Origin: Tepidimicrobium xylanilyticum
GTDB lineage: Bacteria; Bacillota; Clostridia; Tissierellales; Tepidimicrobiaceae
Direction: 5' to 3'
DNA length: 64,000 nt
Assembly (NCBI RefSeq): GCF_900106765.1
Contig: NZ_FNNG01000007.1
Coordinates: 1-64,000 of the forward strand
How positions within the stretch are numbered: position 1 is the first letter of the stretch; the number at the start of each line of letters is the position of its first letter. Positions 8,908-17,420 of this stretch are shown here, in pieces. The position numbers were made by a program, and so were the translations under genes. The notes beneath the pieces are model-generated. The model worked only from the letters and a program-made list of their open reading frames with translations. It ran no database searches and was not told where the DNA came from.

Positions 8908-9534
8908 TTAGAACATGCTTAGCTGCTGATAGTCTCTATCTTCACATCTTTCAATTATAAGGCTATCATCCATATTCCTTTTTAGTATCTTTTTTAATTC
9001 TTCAGTAGGGGTATTTTTCTTTAGCCAAACACCTACCATATCATCCTTTATTATAAGAGGCATCCTTGAATGAATAGATTTCATATTCTCATTAGCTTCA
9101 GTAGTTATTATAACAAACATTAGCCTTTCATTTGAATTTTCGTCAATAGTAATCTTATATATCCCTGCAAGAGACATTAATGGATTGCTTTGCAAACTGA
9201 TCTTGTGCCTTATCTTCTTCTTATCTCCTTCATCTTTCCATTCATAAAATAGATTAGCAGGAATAATACATCTTCCATTATAAAACGAATCTTTAAACAT
9301 GGGTTTCTCCATGATAGTTTCAGCTCTTGCATTTATTACAACTCCCTTTTTATTTATATATGGAAAACCCCAGTTTGCAAGTATAATGGTTCTATCATTA
9401 TTTTCTACAAGAATAGGCACATCTTTAGTGGGATAAACATCTCCCCTATCAAATTCCTTAATCTCCCTTTTGTATACTCCATAGGTTCTAGCAATCTCTT
9501 CAATATCCGTATCTAATAAAAACCTTCCACACAT
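8908..9534 (-). CDS. SOS response-associated peptidase (SRAP/HMCES family, YedK-like)
   Basis: SRAP proteins form a thiazolidine crosslink with abasic sites in single-stranded DNA through Cys2, shielding them. The start must expose MCGRF, so I chose the ATG at 9534 behind GGGAGG; an upstream extension of 33 residues is in frame but would bury Cys2. Other motifs are NARAETI (with the conserved Asn), CIIPANLFYEW (active-site Glu near 111), and a His in IHSRMPLII. Length of 208 residues is typical. Being in the same leftward run as endonuclease IV, it completes an abasic-site repair theme, though co-regulation is inferred. Confidence 0.92.
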   Translation of the reverse strand: MCGRFLLDTDIEEIARTYGVYKREIKEFDRGDVYPTKDVPILVENNDRTIILANWGFPYINKKGVVINARAETIMEKPMFKDSFYNGRCIIPANLFYEWKDEGDKKKIRHKISLQSNPLMSLAGIYKITIDENSNERLMFVIITTEANENMKSIHSRMPLIIKDDMVGVWLKKNTPTEELKKILKRNMDDSLIIERCEDRDYQQLSMF

Positions 9535-9800
9535 ATATGAACCTCCCTGTAACGAAAATATTAATAACAAAAATACCTTTATACCATTTATACTACAATA
9601 TATCCTATTTCCCATTATATCGTTTTCATTCATTATACCCTATATTGATGTGTTAAATGTTTTAATTTTTCTATGGCTTCCATATAAAATATGATATAAT
9701 TTATTCTAGTTATAGAAAAGCTATTATAAATATAGTTTTAAACCAATATGGATTAATTTATATTAAACCATTTTATCCCTAACAGAAGGAGTATTTGCTT

Positions 9801-10907
9801 ATGTTCAATCTGAAAAGAAAGGCATTCAAAAATTTCGATTTCATACTATTTATAACAGTTATAATCCTTTGCCTATTTGGAATCGTAATGATTAAATCTG
9901 CTACCTTAACATTTGAAACCAATCGTTTTGTTAAGGTGCAGTTTATCTCTACAATATTAGGCATTTTAGCCATAGTATTTTTATTATTGTTTGATTATCA
10001 GCTTTTAGGGAAATTTTATATTCCCATTTATATAGTTTCAGTATTGTTATTAGTAGCAGTAATTTTTTTTGGGACTGGAGATGAGCAATGGGGAGCAAGG
10101 TCCTGGTTATCCATTGGAGGTTTTACCTTTCAACCTGCTGAAATTGCAAAAATAGGGATTATAATCTTTCTAGCTAAATTTATTGAGAAAAACGAAAGTG
10201 AAATAAACAGGCCCTTTACCCTATTTAAAATACTGTTGTTTTCTGGAATACCCATTTTGTTAATTGCAAAGCAACCTGATCTAGGTACTGCTATAGTATT
10301 TGTGTTCTTCGTATTGGTAATGCTCTTTGTAGCAGGTTTAGATTGGAAGTACATTGGCTATGCAATACTAGCTGGAGTATTGAGTCTTCCAATACTATGG
10401 TTCTCCCTTGAAGATTATCAGCGAGATCGTATATTAAATTTCTTAGAGCCAGAAAGAGACCCTTCTGTAACAGGTTATCAAGCATTACAATCAAGAATTG
10501 CAGTTGGATCTGGAAAGGTATTTGGAAGAGGCTTATTCCAAGGAACCCAAACCCAATATAATTATCTACCTGAAAAACAAACTGATTTCATTTTTGCTGT
10601 AGTTTGTGAGGAATTAGGTTTAATAGGAGGACTAGCCATAATACTTTTATATTTCATACTCCTCTTTAGGCTTATTAAAATTGCAAAAAATAGTAAAGAC
10701 ACTTTTGGTTCCCTTCTGATTACTGGCTTTGCTGCCATGTTTTTATTCCATATATGGGAAAACATTGGAATGACCATAGGACTTATGCCAGTAACTGGTA
10801 TTCCCCTTCCCTTTTTAAGTTATGGAGGAACCTTCCAATTGATAAACTTAATATGTATTGGAATTGCCTTAAGCGTTTCTGTTCATAAAGAAGGTCTGAA
10901 TTTTTAG
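9801..10907 (+). CDS. rodA: Rod shape-determining protein RodA (SEDS peptidoglycan polymerase)
   Basis: SEDS-family glycosyltransferase that polymerises lipid II for side-wall peptidoglycan with a class B PBP. About ten transmembrane helices are visible. Family signatures include GARSWLSIGGFTFQPAEIAK (residues about 97-116), KQPDLGTA, and GRGLFQGTQTQYNYLPEKQTDFIF, followed by GMTIGLMPVTGIPLPFLSYGG. These fit RodA/FtsW; the length (368 residues), short N-terminus and absence of division genes favour RodA. ATG at 9801 has AGAAGGAG upstream. A TATAAT-like hexamer at 9695-9700 may be its -10 element. A terminator follows directly. Confidence 0.92.
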   Translation: MFNLKRKAFKNFDFILFITVIILCLFGIVMIKSATLTFETNRFVKVQFISTILGILAIVFLLLFDYQLLGKFYIPIYIVSVLLLVAVIFFGTGDEQWGARSWLSIGGFTFQPAEIAKIGIIIFLAKFIEKNESEINRPFTLFKILLFSGIPILLIAKQPDLGTAIVFVFFVLVMLFVAGLDWKYIGYAILAGVLSLPILWFSLEDYQRDRILNFLEPERDPSVTGYQALQSRIAVGSGKVFGRGLFQGTQTQYNYLPEKQTDFIFAVVCEELGLIGGLAIILLYFILLFRLIKIAKNSKDTFGSLLITGFAAMFLFHIWENIGMTIGLMPVTGIPLPFLSYGGTFQLINLICIGIALSVSVHKEGLNF

Positions 10908-10928
10908 CTGCATCTTGCAGCTTTTTTA
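10906..10928 (+). terminator. Intrinsic terminator of rodA
   Basis: A 7-bp stem AGCTGCA/TGCAGCT with a 3-base loop overlaps the rodA stop codon and is followed by TTTTTTATT. Confidence 0.85.
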
Positions 10929-10999
10929 TTGAATAGTACCTTGTATTAAAAGGTAGCATAATATATAATATAGTTAATCATATTTGGAAGGGAATGCTT

Positions 11000-11320
11000 A
11001 TGAATATTCAATTTAAAAAAGGAGTATTGGAACTATGCGTTTTATCTTTGTTAACTAAAAGGGAGTTTTACGGTTACGAATTAGTAGAATACATATCAGA
11101 ATATATTAATATATCTGAAGGAACTATATACCCCCTTTTAAGACGATTTAGAAAAGAAGGATATGTAACAACTTATCTACAAGAATCTCAAGAAGGCCCT
11201 CCAAGAAAATACTATAGAATTACAGAGGAAGGATTATCAGCTTATGAAGAACTATTAAAAGAATGGGAAGAATTCACAATTGGAGTTAATAACATTATAA
11301 GGGGTGATTTTGTTGAATAG
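11000..11320 (+). CDS. PadR-family transcriptional regulator
   Basis: A 106-residue winged-helix repressor. Motifs: [13 protein letters not shown] at the start, YGYELVEYI, the recognition region [18 protein letters not shown], and [17 protein letters not shown]. Of two in-frame ATGs six bases apart, the one at 11000 is seven bases after GGAAGGG and is preferred. Its stop overlaps the start region of the following DUF1700 gene. PadR followed by a DUF1700 and a DUF4097 gene is a common Firmicutes arrangement, and such regulators usually repress their own operon in response to envelope stress or small molecules; that role is inferred. Confidence 0.92.
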   Translation: MNIQFKKGVLELCVLSLLTKREFYGYELVEYISEYINISEGTIYPLLRRFRKEGYVTTYLQESQEGPPRKYYRITEEGLSAYEELLKEWEEFTIGVNNIIRGDFVE

Positions 11321-11882
11321 GACGGAATATATCAATACCTTGCGTAATGGATTGATGGGGCTGCCAGAAAACGAAATTATGGATATTTTATACGATTATG
11401 AAGAACATTTTGAAATAGGCTTATCTAAAGGAAAATCGGAGGAAGAAATTGCAAGGGAATTAGGTGACCCTAGAAATATAGCAAAATCCTACAAGGTATC
11501 TTCTACTATTTCAGAGGCGAAAAACAATCCATCACCTAAAAATTTGATTAAAGCTATATTAGCTGCCATGGCATTAGGCATTTTCAACTTGATCATCGTT
11601 TTAGGTCCATTTTTATTAGTCATAGGACTGTTATTTGGCCTCTATGCTGTTTCGATATCCTTTATAGTTGCAGGGATTGGTTCCTTCTTTGGTACAATAG
11701 TAGCACCTTTCTTCCCTTATACTATTAGTATAGGCTTCTATCCTATAACAGCTATATCCTTTGGAATTGGTTTAATTGCATTAGGTCTGTTGATGGGTAT
11801 TGGATGCTTTTATTTAACTAAACTATTGTATCAAGGAATTATTAAATATTTAAGATGGAATATAGATATTATCAATAAGTAG
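11313..11882 (+). CDS. DUF1700 (HAAS domain) membrane protein
   Basis: Residues 1-65 form the alpha-helical HAAS signalling domain ([20 protein letters not shown], then [11 protein letters not shown]), followed by about four hydrophobic helices. The best start is TTG at 11313, eight bases after AAGGGG; GTG at 11304 and TTG at 11310 are poorer. It overlaps the PadR gene by eight bases and is 12 bases from the DUF4097 gene, so the three are co-transcribed. HAAS proteins are thought to pass signals between PadR-type regulators and membrane partners; no biochemical role is established. Confidence 0.88.
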   Translation: MNRTEYINTLRNGLMGLPENEIMDILYDYEEHFEIGLSKGKSEEEIARELGDPRNIAKSYKVSSTISEAKNNPSPKNLIKAILAAMALGIFNLIIVLGPFLLVIGLLFGLYAVSISFIVAGIGSFFGTIVAPFFPYTISIGFYPITAISFGIGLIALGLLMGIGCFYLTKLLYQGIIKYLRWNIDIINK

Positions 11883-11894
11883 GGGGTAATTTCC

Positions 11895-12857
11895 ATGAAT
11901 ATAAAGAGATTAGTTTCTATATTAATTGGTGTGACGTTAATAGCTTTCGGTGTAGGATTTTTGAGTCTGAGATTAGCTGGAAGTTATTCAATAAATGCAA
12001 ATAGAGATAAAAACTATTCGGTAAATATAAACAAATCATGGGCAAATAATAGTAATGGTAAATATAAAGAAATAGATGAGAAAGAATTTATATCCTTAGA
12101 TGGAATTAAAGAAATAGATGTCGATGTAGATATGGCAAGCATTAAAATTGTAACTGAGGATAGAGAAGATCTGTCCTTACACTACTATGGCACAATTTCA
12201 AATCATATTAGGACGGATTTAAGCAAAAAAGTATTTGGAAATAAATTAGTTCTTGAAGCTATGGCCCAAATCAATACCAATAAAAATTTAAATAAGTCAA
12301 TGAAAGCCGATTTATACCTAGATATAATTATTCCCTCCTCATATGCAAACAAGTTAAACTTAAAGACTGATCTCGGTTCTGCAAATATTGAAGGATTGAA
12401 ACTAGACAAAATGTATGCTTATGGGGAATTGGGAGATGTAAATGTTAAAAATTCAACATTTAAAGAGTTGGATATTAAAGCCTCCCTAGGTGAAATAAAT
12501 ATAGATAATGTAGTTGCAGCAAAAAATAAACTTAATGCAGATTTGGGTTCCATAAAAATCAATAATCTTAAAGGCTCTTTAGATGCAAAGACTAATTTAG
12601 GAAGTATAGATATAAAATATGATAAGTTGGATTGGGATATAAAGGCAGAATCAAGCTCAGGTAGCATAAAAATAGTGTTGCCTAAGAATTCAAATTTCAC
12701 CATCGAGGCTAACACCAATTTAGGTAGTATAGAATCCAGTATGCCATTAGATATCAAAGAGAAAACCAATACTAGATTATCTGGTAAATCTGGCAATGGA
12801 AAAAACTCTATAACCCTCATTGTGGATTTGGGAAGTATCAACATTGAAGGGAAATAA
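11895..12857 (+). CDS. DUF4097-family protein, predicted beta-helix, membrane-anchored
   Basis: An N-terminal hydrophobic segment (residues 5-28) anchors or exports the protein. Residues 70-320 hold a run of short beta strands with repeating cores such as LGSANIEG, LGEINID, LGSIKIN, LGSIDIKY, SGSIKIVL, LGSIESS and LGSINIEG, at about 20-residue spacing. This is the pattern of the DUF4097 putative adhesin family (right-handed beta-helix), seen downstream of PadR/DUF1700 genes. A GGGGG site precedes the ATG. The exposed location and repeats suggest an envelope structural or sensing role; ligand unknown. Confidence 0.87.
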   Translation: MNIKRLVSILIGVTLIAFGVGFLSLRLAGSYSINANRDKNYSVNINKSWANNSNGKYKEIDEKEFISLDGIKEIDVDVDMASIKIVTEDREDLSLHYYGTISNHIRTDLSKKVFGNKLVLEAMAQINTNKNLNKSMKADLYLDIIIPSSYANKLNLKTDLGSANIEGLKLDKMYAYGELGDVNVKNSTFKELDIKASLGEINIDNVVAAKNKLNADLGSIKINNLKGSLDAKTNLGSIDIKYDKLDWDIKAESSSGSIKIVLPKNSNFTIEANTNLGSIESSMPLDIKEKTNTRLSGKSGNGKNSITLIVDLGSINIEGK

Positions 12858-12874
12858 GATAATAGGAGGAGTAA

Positions 12875-14107
12875 ATGTTGCAAAATAAAAGGCTTTTGAA
12901 GGAAACACTAATATTAGTATTGATAGGAATTCTAATTTCTTCTATAAGTTGTAGTAAAGCATATAAAAGCATTTCTATTAATGATAGTCCCTTAACTACG
13001 AAAGAAAAAATGGAGGATTTTGAATATACCTATAATATCATAAAAGAAAACTATCCTTTTTTAGAAGTAAATAAAAGGCTACACGGTGTAGACTGGCTAG
13101 CCAATAAGGATGAATATATAGAAAGGATTAAAAATACAAGAACGGATGATGAATTCATAGAAGAATTATCGAATATAATGAGAGAACTTAATAATGGCCA
13201 CACCCATGTGGTACAGAAGGAGCATTTTAAATGGTATTATAAAGTCTATTCGCAGAATAAATTCCTTTTGAACAGGCCTTGGTTTAAAGTTTTTAACGAC
13301 AAAAAGGTCTTAGCGAGATACGATTACCTAGGCCAAGAAGAAAGCACTGAAGAATTCGGTTATTTTGGTAACACTGATCCTGCCTTTGAAATGGACATAA
13401 TCCTTCCTGATGAAGTAGCTTATTTAAAAATCCATAGTATGGATGGTAATCGGGTAGAAGAAGATGGAAAGGAAATAAGAAGGTTTTATGAAGAAATAAA
13501 AGATTACGAAAAGCTTATAATAGATATTAGAGGAAATACTGGCGGAAGTGACTACTATTGGCAAGAAAATGTTATTTCTCCTTTAGCTAAGAAGTCAATT
13601 ACCGTAAGTAATTATCTATTCATAAGAGGAGATTACGGTAACCCCTTTTACAGATCACGGGGCATAAAGCTAAAGCCCATATCTCATTTAGATCAGGATA
13701 TTTTAAAAAAGATGCCAGAGGAAGTAGAAAGGAATTTCCAAAGATATTGGAAGGTTACCAAAACCATAAAACCTAAAGACCCTATAGATTTTAGGGGTAA
13801 AATATATCTGTTGGTTGATTATAGGGTTTATTCTTCCTCAGAAAGCTTTGCAGCCTTCTGCAAGGATAGCGGATTTGCTACCCTGGTAGGTGAAACCACT
13901 GGTGGGGATGGAATTGGTATTGACCCCTTATTCTTTTCGCTGCCAAATAGTGGAATAGTCATAAGGTTTAGTTCTATGATGGCTTTAAATGGGGACTTTA
14001 CCATTAATGAAGAAGTAAAAACCATTCCCCATATAGAGGTAAATGCTACACCAATTAAGGATTATAGATATGACAAAGCTATTCAGTATGTAGTTAACGA
14101 AAATTAA
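12875..14107 (+). CDS. S41-family (tail-specific type) serine peptidase, exported
   Basis: Residues 9-28 form a hydrophobic signal ending ISSISC; the Cys could carry lipid, but the lipobox is weak (Ser at -3), so a lipoprotein is only possible. The C-terminal half is an S41 core: DIRGNTGGSDYYWQENVISPL, DYRVYSSSESFAAFCKDSGF with the candidate catalytic Ser in the SSSES run, then VGETTGGDGIG and PNSGIVIRFSS. The N-terminal half has FEYTYNIIKENYPFLE, typical of secreted S41 members lacking a clear PDZ domain. It is 17 bases behind the DUF4097 gene with an AGGAGGAG site, as last gene of the PadR operon. Its stop lies in a shared terminator. Confidence 0.88.
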   Translation: MLQNKRLLKETLILVLIGILISSISCSKAYKSISINDSPLTTKEKMEDFEYTYNIIKENYPFLEVNKRLHGVDWLANKDEYIERIKNTRTDDEFIEELSNIMRELNNGHTHVVQKEHFKWYYKVYSQNKFLLNRPWFKVFNDKKVLARYDYLGQEESTEEFGYFGNTDPAFEMDIILPDEVAYLKIHSMDGNRVEEDGKEIRRFYEEIKDYEKLIIDIRGNTGGSDYYWQENVISPLAKKSITVSNYLFIRGDYGNPFYRSRGIKLKPISHLDQDILKKMPEEVERNFQRYWKVTKTIKPKDPIDFRGKIYLLVDYRVYSSSESFAAFCKDSGFATLVGETTGGDGIGIDPLFFSLPNSGIVIRFSSMMALNGDFTINEEVKTIPHIEVNATPIKDYRYDKAIQYVVNEN

Positions 14108-14135
14108 GTTGGCATGTGCCCACTTAATTTTCGTT
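14096..14135. terminator. Bidirectional terminator shared by two convergent genes
   Basis: A 14-bp perfect outer stem (AACGAAAATTAAGT with its complement) plus an inner GGCA/TGCC stem spans the final codons and stops of both the S41 peptidase and the ABC-F gene. As a result both proteins end Asn-Glu-Asn. Confidence 0.9.
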
Positions 14136-15761
14136 AAGCCTTTTTAATTTTTCTACTATCTCATTATATTCTTTATCCAATGCTTCTATAGCATCGTTTT
14201 TATCAGCCAAAGAAAGTTTTCCTAATATTTCCGATAGCTTATATTCAAGGATTGCCTTTTCTTCTAATATCTTTTTATCCATATCTTTAGATTTATTCTT
14301 GCTATCTTCCAATTCTTTTAATCTCCCATTAAAGGTTCTTATCTTTTGGTTCTCAATATAGATAATATTATCTGCAATTCTATCTATGAACCTTCTATCA
14401 TGGGATACAAATAAAATAGTTCCTTCATAATCCAATAAAGCTTCTTCCACAGCTTCTATGGAGTAAATATCCAAATAATTGGTAGGTTCATCTAATATGA
14501 GCATATTAAAATCAGAGCTTAATATTTTCGCTAGTGAAACCTTAACCCTTTCCCCACCGCTTAATACCTTAACCTTCTTATATACATCTTCCCTTTTAAA
14601 CAACAATCTAGCAAGTATAATCCTTATGGTGGTTTCATCATAAATACTTGTTTTCATAATATTTTCTATTATGGATTTATTCTCATCTAATATGCTTAAA
14701 TCCTGACTAAAATATCCTATTTTTGCTTTACGGGATATTTTAATACCCTTTTCCTCATTCATTATCATGTTTAGTAAAGTAGTTTTTCCACTACCGTTAT
14801 CCCCTATAAGGGCAGTTTTACTGCCATTATAAATTTGAAAATTCCCCTTCTTAAATAATGTTCTCTTACCAAAGGATTTATTTATATCTTGACCTTCTAT
14901 AAGGATCTTTGTGTGAATTTCGTCTCCCAATATATCTACCCTTACTTTTTCTAGATCCTTTACCTTCTCCTTCACCTCTAACTTTTCTAACCTGCTTTGT
15001 ATAGCCTTTGCTTTTTTCTCTAAGCTCCTCTTTGCGCTTTGATTCCCCATTTTATGAAGTCTAGCTTCTGAAATTCCCATCCGTCTTGGTGTTTTCTTAA
15101 TACTTCTAGACTTGTTTTTGGTTTCAATGATTGCCCTTTCCAGTCTCTTTTTCTCCTTAATATACTTTTCATATTCTAATTCCTTAGTTTTTCTTTCCAG
15201 CTCCTTCTGTTCTTTATGGTCAGAGTAATTCCCATCATATAATTTTACATGACCATCTTCAATTTCCAAAATCTTATTACATACCCTATCTAGTAAATCC
15301 CTGTCATGGGAAACTATTAACAAGGCATTATCGAAATTTAATAACTTTTCTAGCAGCATATTAATTCCATCTAAATCCAGATTAGATGTAGGCTCATCTG
15401 CAAGAAGCAGGCTGCAATCTTTGGAAAAAGCTTCAGCTATTTTTAGTCTGGTCAATTCTCCCCCACTCATATAGGATTTGCTCTTACCCTTCAAGCCAAA
15501 TTCTGATATATACTTTCCGTGGGCTATTTCTGCATTTCCATATTCCAACTGTTTGATATAGGATATATTCCCAAATCTTCTTATAAATCCTTCATCTGGC
15601 AATACGTCTTTGGAAATCAAGTTTAACAAAGTGGTTTTCCCACTGCCATTTAAACCAACTATTCCTACCTTATCTTCCCTATATATTTTTAAATCCTTAA
15701 TATCTAGAATCAACCTGTCTCCATAATATTTTTTCAGCTTACTAATATCTAAAACAAGCAT
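14124..15761 (-). CDS. ABC-F ribosome-protection ATPase (Vga/CplR/Lsa-like)
   Basis: Two ATPase domains without membrane segments. Domain 1 has GLNGSGKTTLLN, MSGGELTRLKIAEA and LLLADEPTSNLDLD; domain 2 has GDNGSGKTTLLN, LSGGERVKVSLAKI and LILDEPTNYLDI. The linker between them (about 190-290) is long and charged, with RSIKKTPRRMGISEARLHK, typical of antibiotic-resistance ABC-F factors that dislodge lincosamides, streptogramins A and pleuromutilins from the ribosome. The ATG at 15761 follows AAGGAGGG and gives 545 residues. A consensus-like promoter and a roughly 250-base structured leader precede it, as expected for a drug-inducible gene. The exact drug range cannot be read from sequence; a housekeeping ABC-F is a less likely alternative. 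Confidence 0.88.
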   Translation of the reverse strand: MLVLDISKLKKYYGDRLILDIKDLKIYREDKVGIVGLNGSGKTTLLNLISKDVLPDEGFIRRFGNISYIKQLEYGNAEIAHGKYISEFGLKGKSKSYMSGGELTRLKIAEAFSKDCSLLLADEPTSNLDLDGINMLLEKLLNFDNALLIVSHDRDLLDRVCNKILEIEDGHVKLYDGNYSDHKEQKELERKTKELEYEKYIKEKKRLERAIIETKNKSRSIKKTPRRMGISEARLHKMGNQSAKRSLEKKAKAIQSRLEKLEVKEKVKDLEKVRVDILGDEIHTKILIEGQDINKSFGKRTLFKKGNFQIYNGSKTALIGDNGSGKTTLLNMIMNEEKGIKISRKAKIGYFSQDLSILDENKSIIENIMKTSIYDETTIRIILARLLFKREDVYKKVKVLSGGERVKVSLAKILSSDFNMLILDEPTNYLDIYSIEAVEEALLDYEGTILFVSHDRRFIDRIADNIIYIENQKIRTFNGRLKELEDSKNKSKDMDKKILEEKAILEYKLSEILGKLSLADKNDAIEALDKEYNEIVEKLKRLNEN

Positions 15762-15875
15762 AAAAAAACCCTCCTTATATAGGAAGGGATTAATTATCAT
15801 TTATAATAAAATATAGAAATTATACATTGGCAAAGTTATACTAATGTTTATAGAAATATATAATAAATGATAAAT

Positions 15876-15995
15876 TTAATCGCCTTCCGAACATCTTTCA
15901 ACAACAATAAAGCCTATTAAAATAGGCAGTTTAAGACTTAGATTAAAATGTTCTAAATAGCGAAGGCTTACATTCTCATTATTATATATTTCCAT
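15876..15995 (-). CDS. Possible 39-residue leader ORF of the ABC-F gene
   Basis: Within the leader, ATG at 15995 opens a 39-codon frame running through both hairpin arms and ending just past the distal arm. A second tiny frame (Met-Arg-Met-stop, 15968-15979) lies inside in another frame, 12 bases after AAGGATGG. The site for the long frame, AAAGG, abuts its ATG and is poorly spaced. Resistance ABC-F genes are often controlled by ribosome stalling on short leader peptides, so one of these may be translated. I see no decisive evidence which. Confidence 0.35.
   Translation of the reverse strand: MEIYNNENVSLRYLEHFNLSLKLPILIGFIVVERCSEGD
15882..15967 (-). promoter_or_regulatory. Structured attenuator-like leader of the ABC-F gene
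   Basis: On the transcribed strand GCCTTC (15962-15967) can pair with GAAGGC (15882-15887), and GAACAT (15948-15953) with ATGTTC (15889-15894), closing a long-range stem. Inside lies a 6-7 bp hairpin GCCTATT/AATAGGC (15912-15927) followed by the imperfect T-run TTTATTGTTGTT. The arrangement allows alternative folds and probably controls read-through into the ABC-F gene; this is inference from pairing only. Confidence 0.55.
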
Positions 15996-16021
15996 CCTTT
16001 CTTACTTACTTACTTACCAAT

Positions 16022-16050
16022 ATTTTATCAAATTTTTATTGAAACTTCAA
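16022..16050 (-). promoter_or_regulatory. Sigma-A type promoter of the ABC-F gene
   Basis: TTGAAG (16045-16050), a 17-base spacer, and TAAAAT (16022-16027) on the minus strand. The expected transcript start near 16015 falls in a four-copy GTAA repeat (16002-16018). The resulting 5' leader is about 250 bases. Confidence 0.75.
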
Positions 16051-16464
16051 TAATTTAGAGTAAATAGGTACATTTATTCTCTAGACGACAAACTAATTTT
16101 GAACATCTGGTATTATTATCTCATGGTTTAACTTTAGAAATAAACTATAATCCTTACACTAATTTTTCAAGATTTTTACTATAAAAATTACTCTGATTAT
16201 AAAGGGCCATATTTTTATTCAGCTTTTTGGAAATAGTTTCACAGTTACTTGAGCAAGTTTAATAATTCAAAATTAATGATTTTACTAATTTTTTCAGTGC
16301 AAAAATGGTTTCATCTCATTAATGTCAAATAGTAAAACTGTCTGTATTCTTTAGCTAATGGACATTTTAGCAGATCTATATCATCAGTACATTTTCTTAT
16401 TTAAAACAAAATATTTGAATACCAGTTTTACATGCCCCAACATTTATTTTAAAACCTAAGCAAA
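16051..16464. other. Intergenic region without visible gene
   Basis: About 410 AT-rich bases between the ABC-F promoter and the hairpin downstream of the folate transporter gene. I see no open frame with a ribosome binding site, no tRNA and no long repeat. Confidence 0.6.
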
Positions 16465-16496
16465 TTGGTGCATTGCTTCTATTATCAATGCACCAA
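16465..16496 (-). terminator. Hairpin downstream of the folate ECF gene, probable terminator
   Basis: An 11-bp perfect stem TTGGTGCATTG/CAATGCACCAA with a 10-base loop lies 30 bases after the stop. The following T-run is weak (TTTGCTTAGGTTTT), so termination may be partial. Confidence 0.6.
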
Positions 16497-16526
16497 TAAA
16501 TAATAAATCAAAATCATATACATCAT

Positions 16527-17042
16527 TTAAGCTTCTTTAAGGCTTCCTGATTTATATAAAGCAGGAACCATTAACTTTATTAATATAGAATAAGTAGGAA
16601 TATTTACTGCTTGTCTGGTTGCAGCTTTTGTCATGGTTAAAAATAAAGGATGATCAAAGAGAATATTTCTGAAATAAGGCACCATAAAAACGCTTGTTGT
16701 TACTTGTCCTACGAATATAGCTATAAATATTTTCCACAAGGATGGCTTATTCCAGTTTAAATTCAGTGTTTTTACTAATATTCCAGGAATTATGCCCGTA
16801 AGGGCTGAAGTGAGTACAAAATGTGGCATAAAAGGTCCTGTAGGCCTTAAAAAATGACTAAGAATATCTCCGACAGCACCCACTATACCTCCAACCATAG
16901 GCCCAAAGACCACCCCTCCAAATATAATGGGAAATCCTCCAAAATTAATTATACCTGGAATAATCAGTATCCTTGATAGTACGATGTTTAAAGCTATTAA
17001 AAAACCTGAAACAACGATAGTTTTTGTGTTTAGTTTTTTCAC
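16527..17042 (-). CDS. folT: Folate-family ECF transporter S component
   Basis: A 171-residue integral membrane protein with about six helices. MKKLNTKTIVVSGFLIALNIVLSRI at the N-terminus is the usual S-component start that contacts the energising module. INFGGFPIIFGGVVFGPMVGGIVG, GDILSHFLRPTGPFMPHF and ALTGIIPGIL fit the folate/pantothenate group. The THF riboswitch immediately upstream strongly supports folate as substrate. The shared ECF ATPases and T component are not nearby, which is normal for group II ECF systems. The ATG (17042) is behind AGGAGGT. Confidence 0.93.
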   Translation of the reverse strand: MKKLNTKTIVVSGFLIALNIVLSRILIIPGIINFGGFPIIFGGVVFGPMVGGIVGAVGDILSHFLRPTGPFMPHFVLTSALTGIIPGILVKTLNLNWNKPSLWKIFIAIFVGQVTTSVFMVPYFRNILFDHPLFLTMTKAATRQAVNIPTYSILIKLMVPALYKSGSLKEA

Positions 17043-17050
17043 AAAAAAAT

Positions 17051-17113
17051 ACCTCCTTTCTGTAAGATATGACAGCCTGTCACATCAGAAAGAAGATATT
17101 ACTGAAGTGACAG
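17051..17113 (-). promoter_or_regulatory. Expression platform of the THF riboswitch (alternative hairpins at the RBS)
   Basis: CTTTCTG (17086-17092) pairs with CAGAAAG (17056-17062), which runs into the AGGAGGT site, and an inner 8-bp stem extends this hairpin. CTGTCAC from the 3' side of the aptamer (17107-17113) is complementary to GTGACAG (17077-17083) in that hairpin, so two exclusive folds exist. This points to translational control of folT. Confidence 0.6.
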
Positions 17114-17202
17114 CGAACGCGATAATATGTCGCAAGCCGAAGCTTTTCGTTTAGAGGCAACGTTCCATCCTCTAACACTTTACGCATATTATCTACTCTG
17201 TC
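17109..17202 (-). ncRNA. Tetrahydrofolate (THF) riboswitch aptamer
   Basis: On the minus strand the conserved elements appear in order: GAGTAGATAATATGCGT, TAAAGTGT, a GGATGGAACGTTGCC-like segment, ACGAAAAGC, and the closing CGCGTTCGCTGTC. Outer pairing GACAG/CTGTC and an inner ATAATATG/CATATTAT helix close the structure. Position directly upstream of a folate ECF gene is the classic context of this riboswitch, which represses folate uptake when THF is abundant. Confidence 0.88.
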
Positions 17203-17240
17203 ATTTTGATTTTTTTCATAAAATTTCATATACTACTAAA

Positions 17241-17269
17241 AGTATACATCAATGTGAAATACTAGTCAA
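17241..17269 (-). promoter_or_regulatory. Promoter of the folT riboswitch transcript
   Basis: TTGACT (17264-17269), 17-base spacer, TATACT (17241-17246) on the minus strand, about 40 bases before the aptamer. Confidence 0.8.
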
Positions 17270-17420
17270 GCAATAAATACAAATAAATTGTAGAACTCAT
17301 TCTATATAACTGGACATAGTCTTGAAATTATGTTCTAATTTATAGCTTTAGATTATGGTATAATATAGCAATAGCATAACATTTCTTAATATTGCTAAAG
17401 ATCGTGTACTAGGAGGATAA

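Noticed and set aside
9535-9633. N-terminal extension of the SRAP protein
   Set aside because: Cys2 must be exposed after Met removal for SRAP chemistry, and the strong GGGAGG site fits the ATG at 9534.
12203-12883. Leftward frames within the DUF4097 gene
   Set aside because: Antisense to a gene with clear beta-helix repeats and operon context; no ribosome binding sites.
16002-16018. GTAA tandem repeat considered as a CRISPR or VNTR locus
   Set aside because: Only four copies of four bases; mentioned with the ABC-F leader but not an array.
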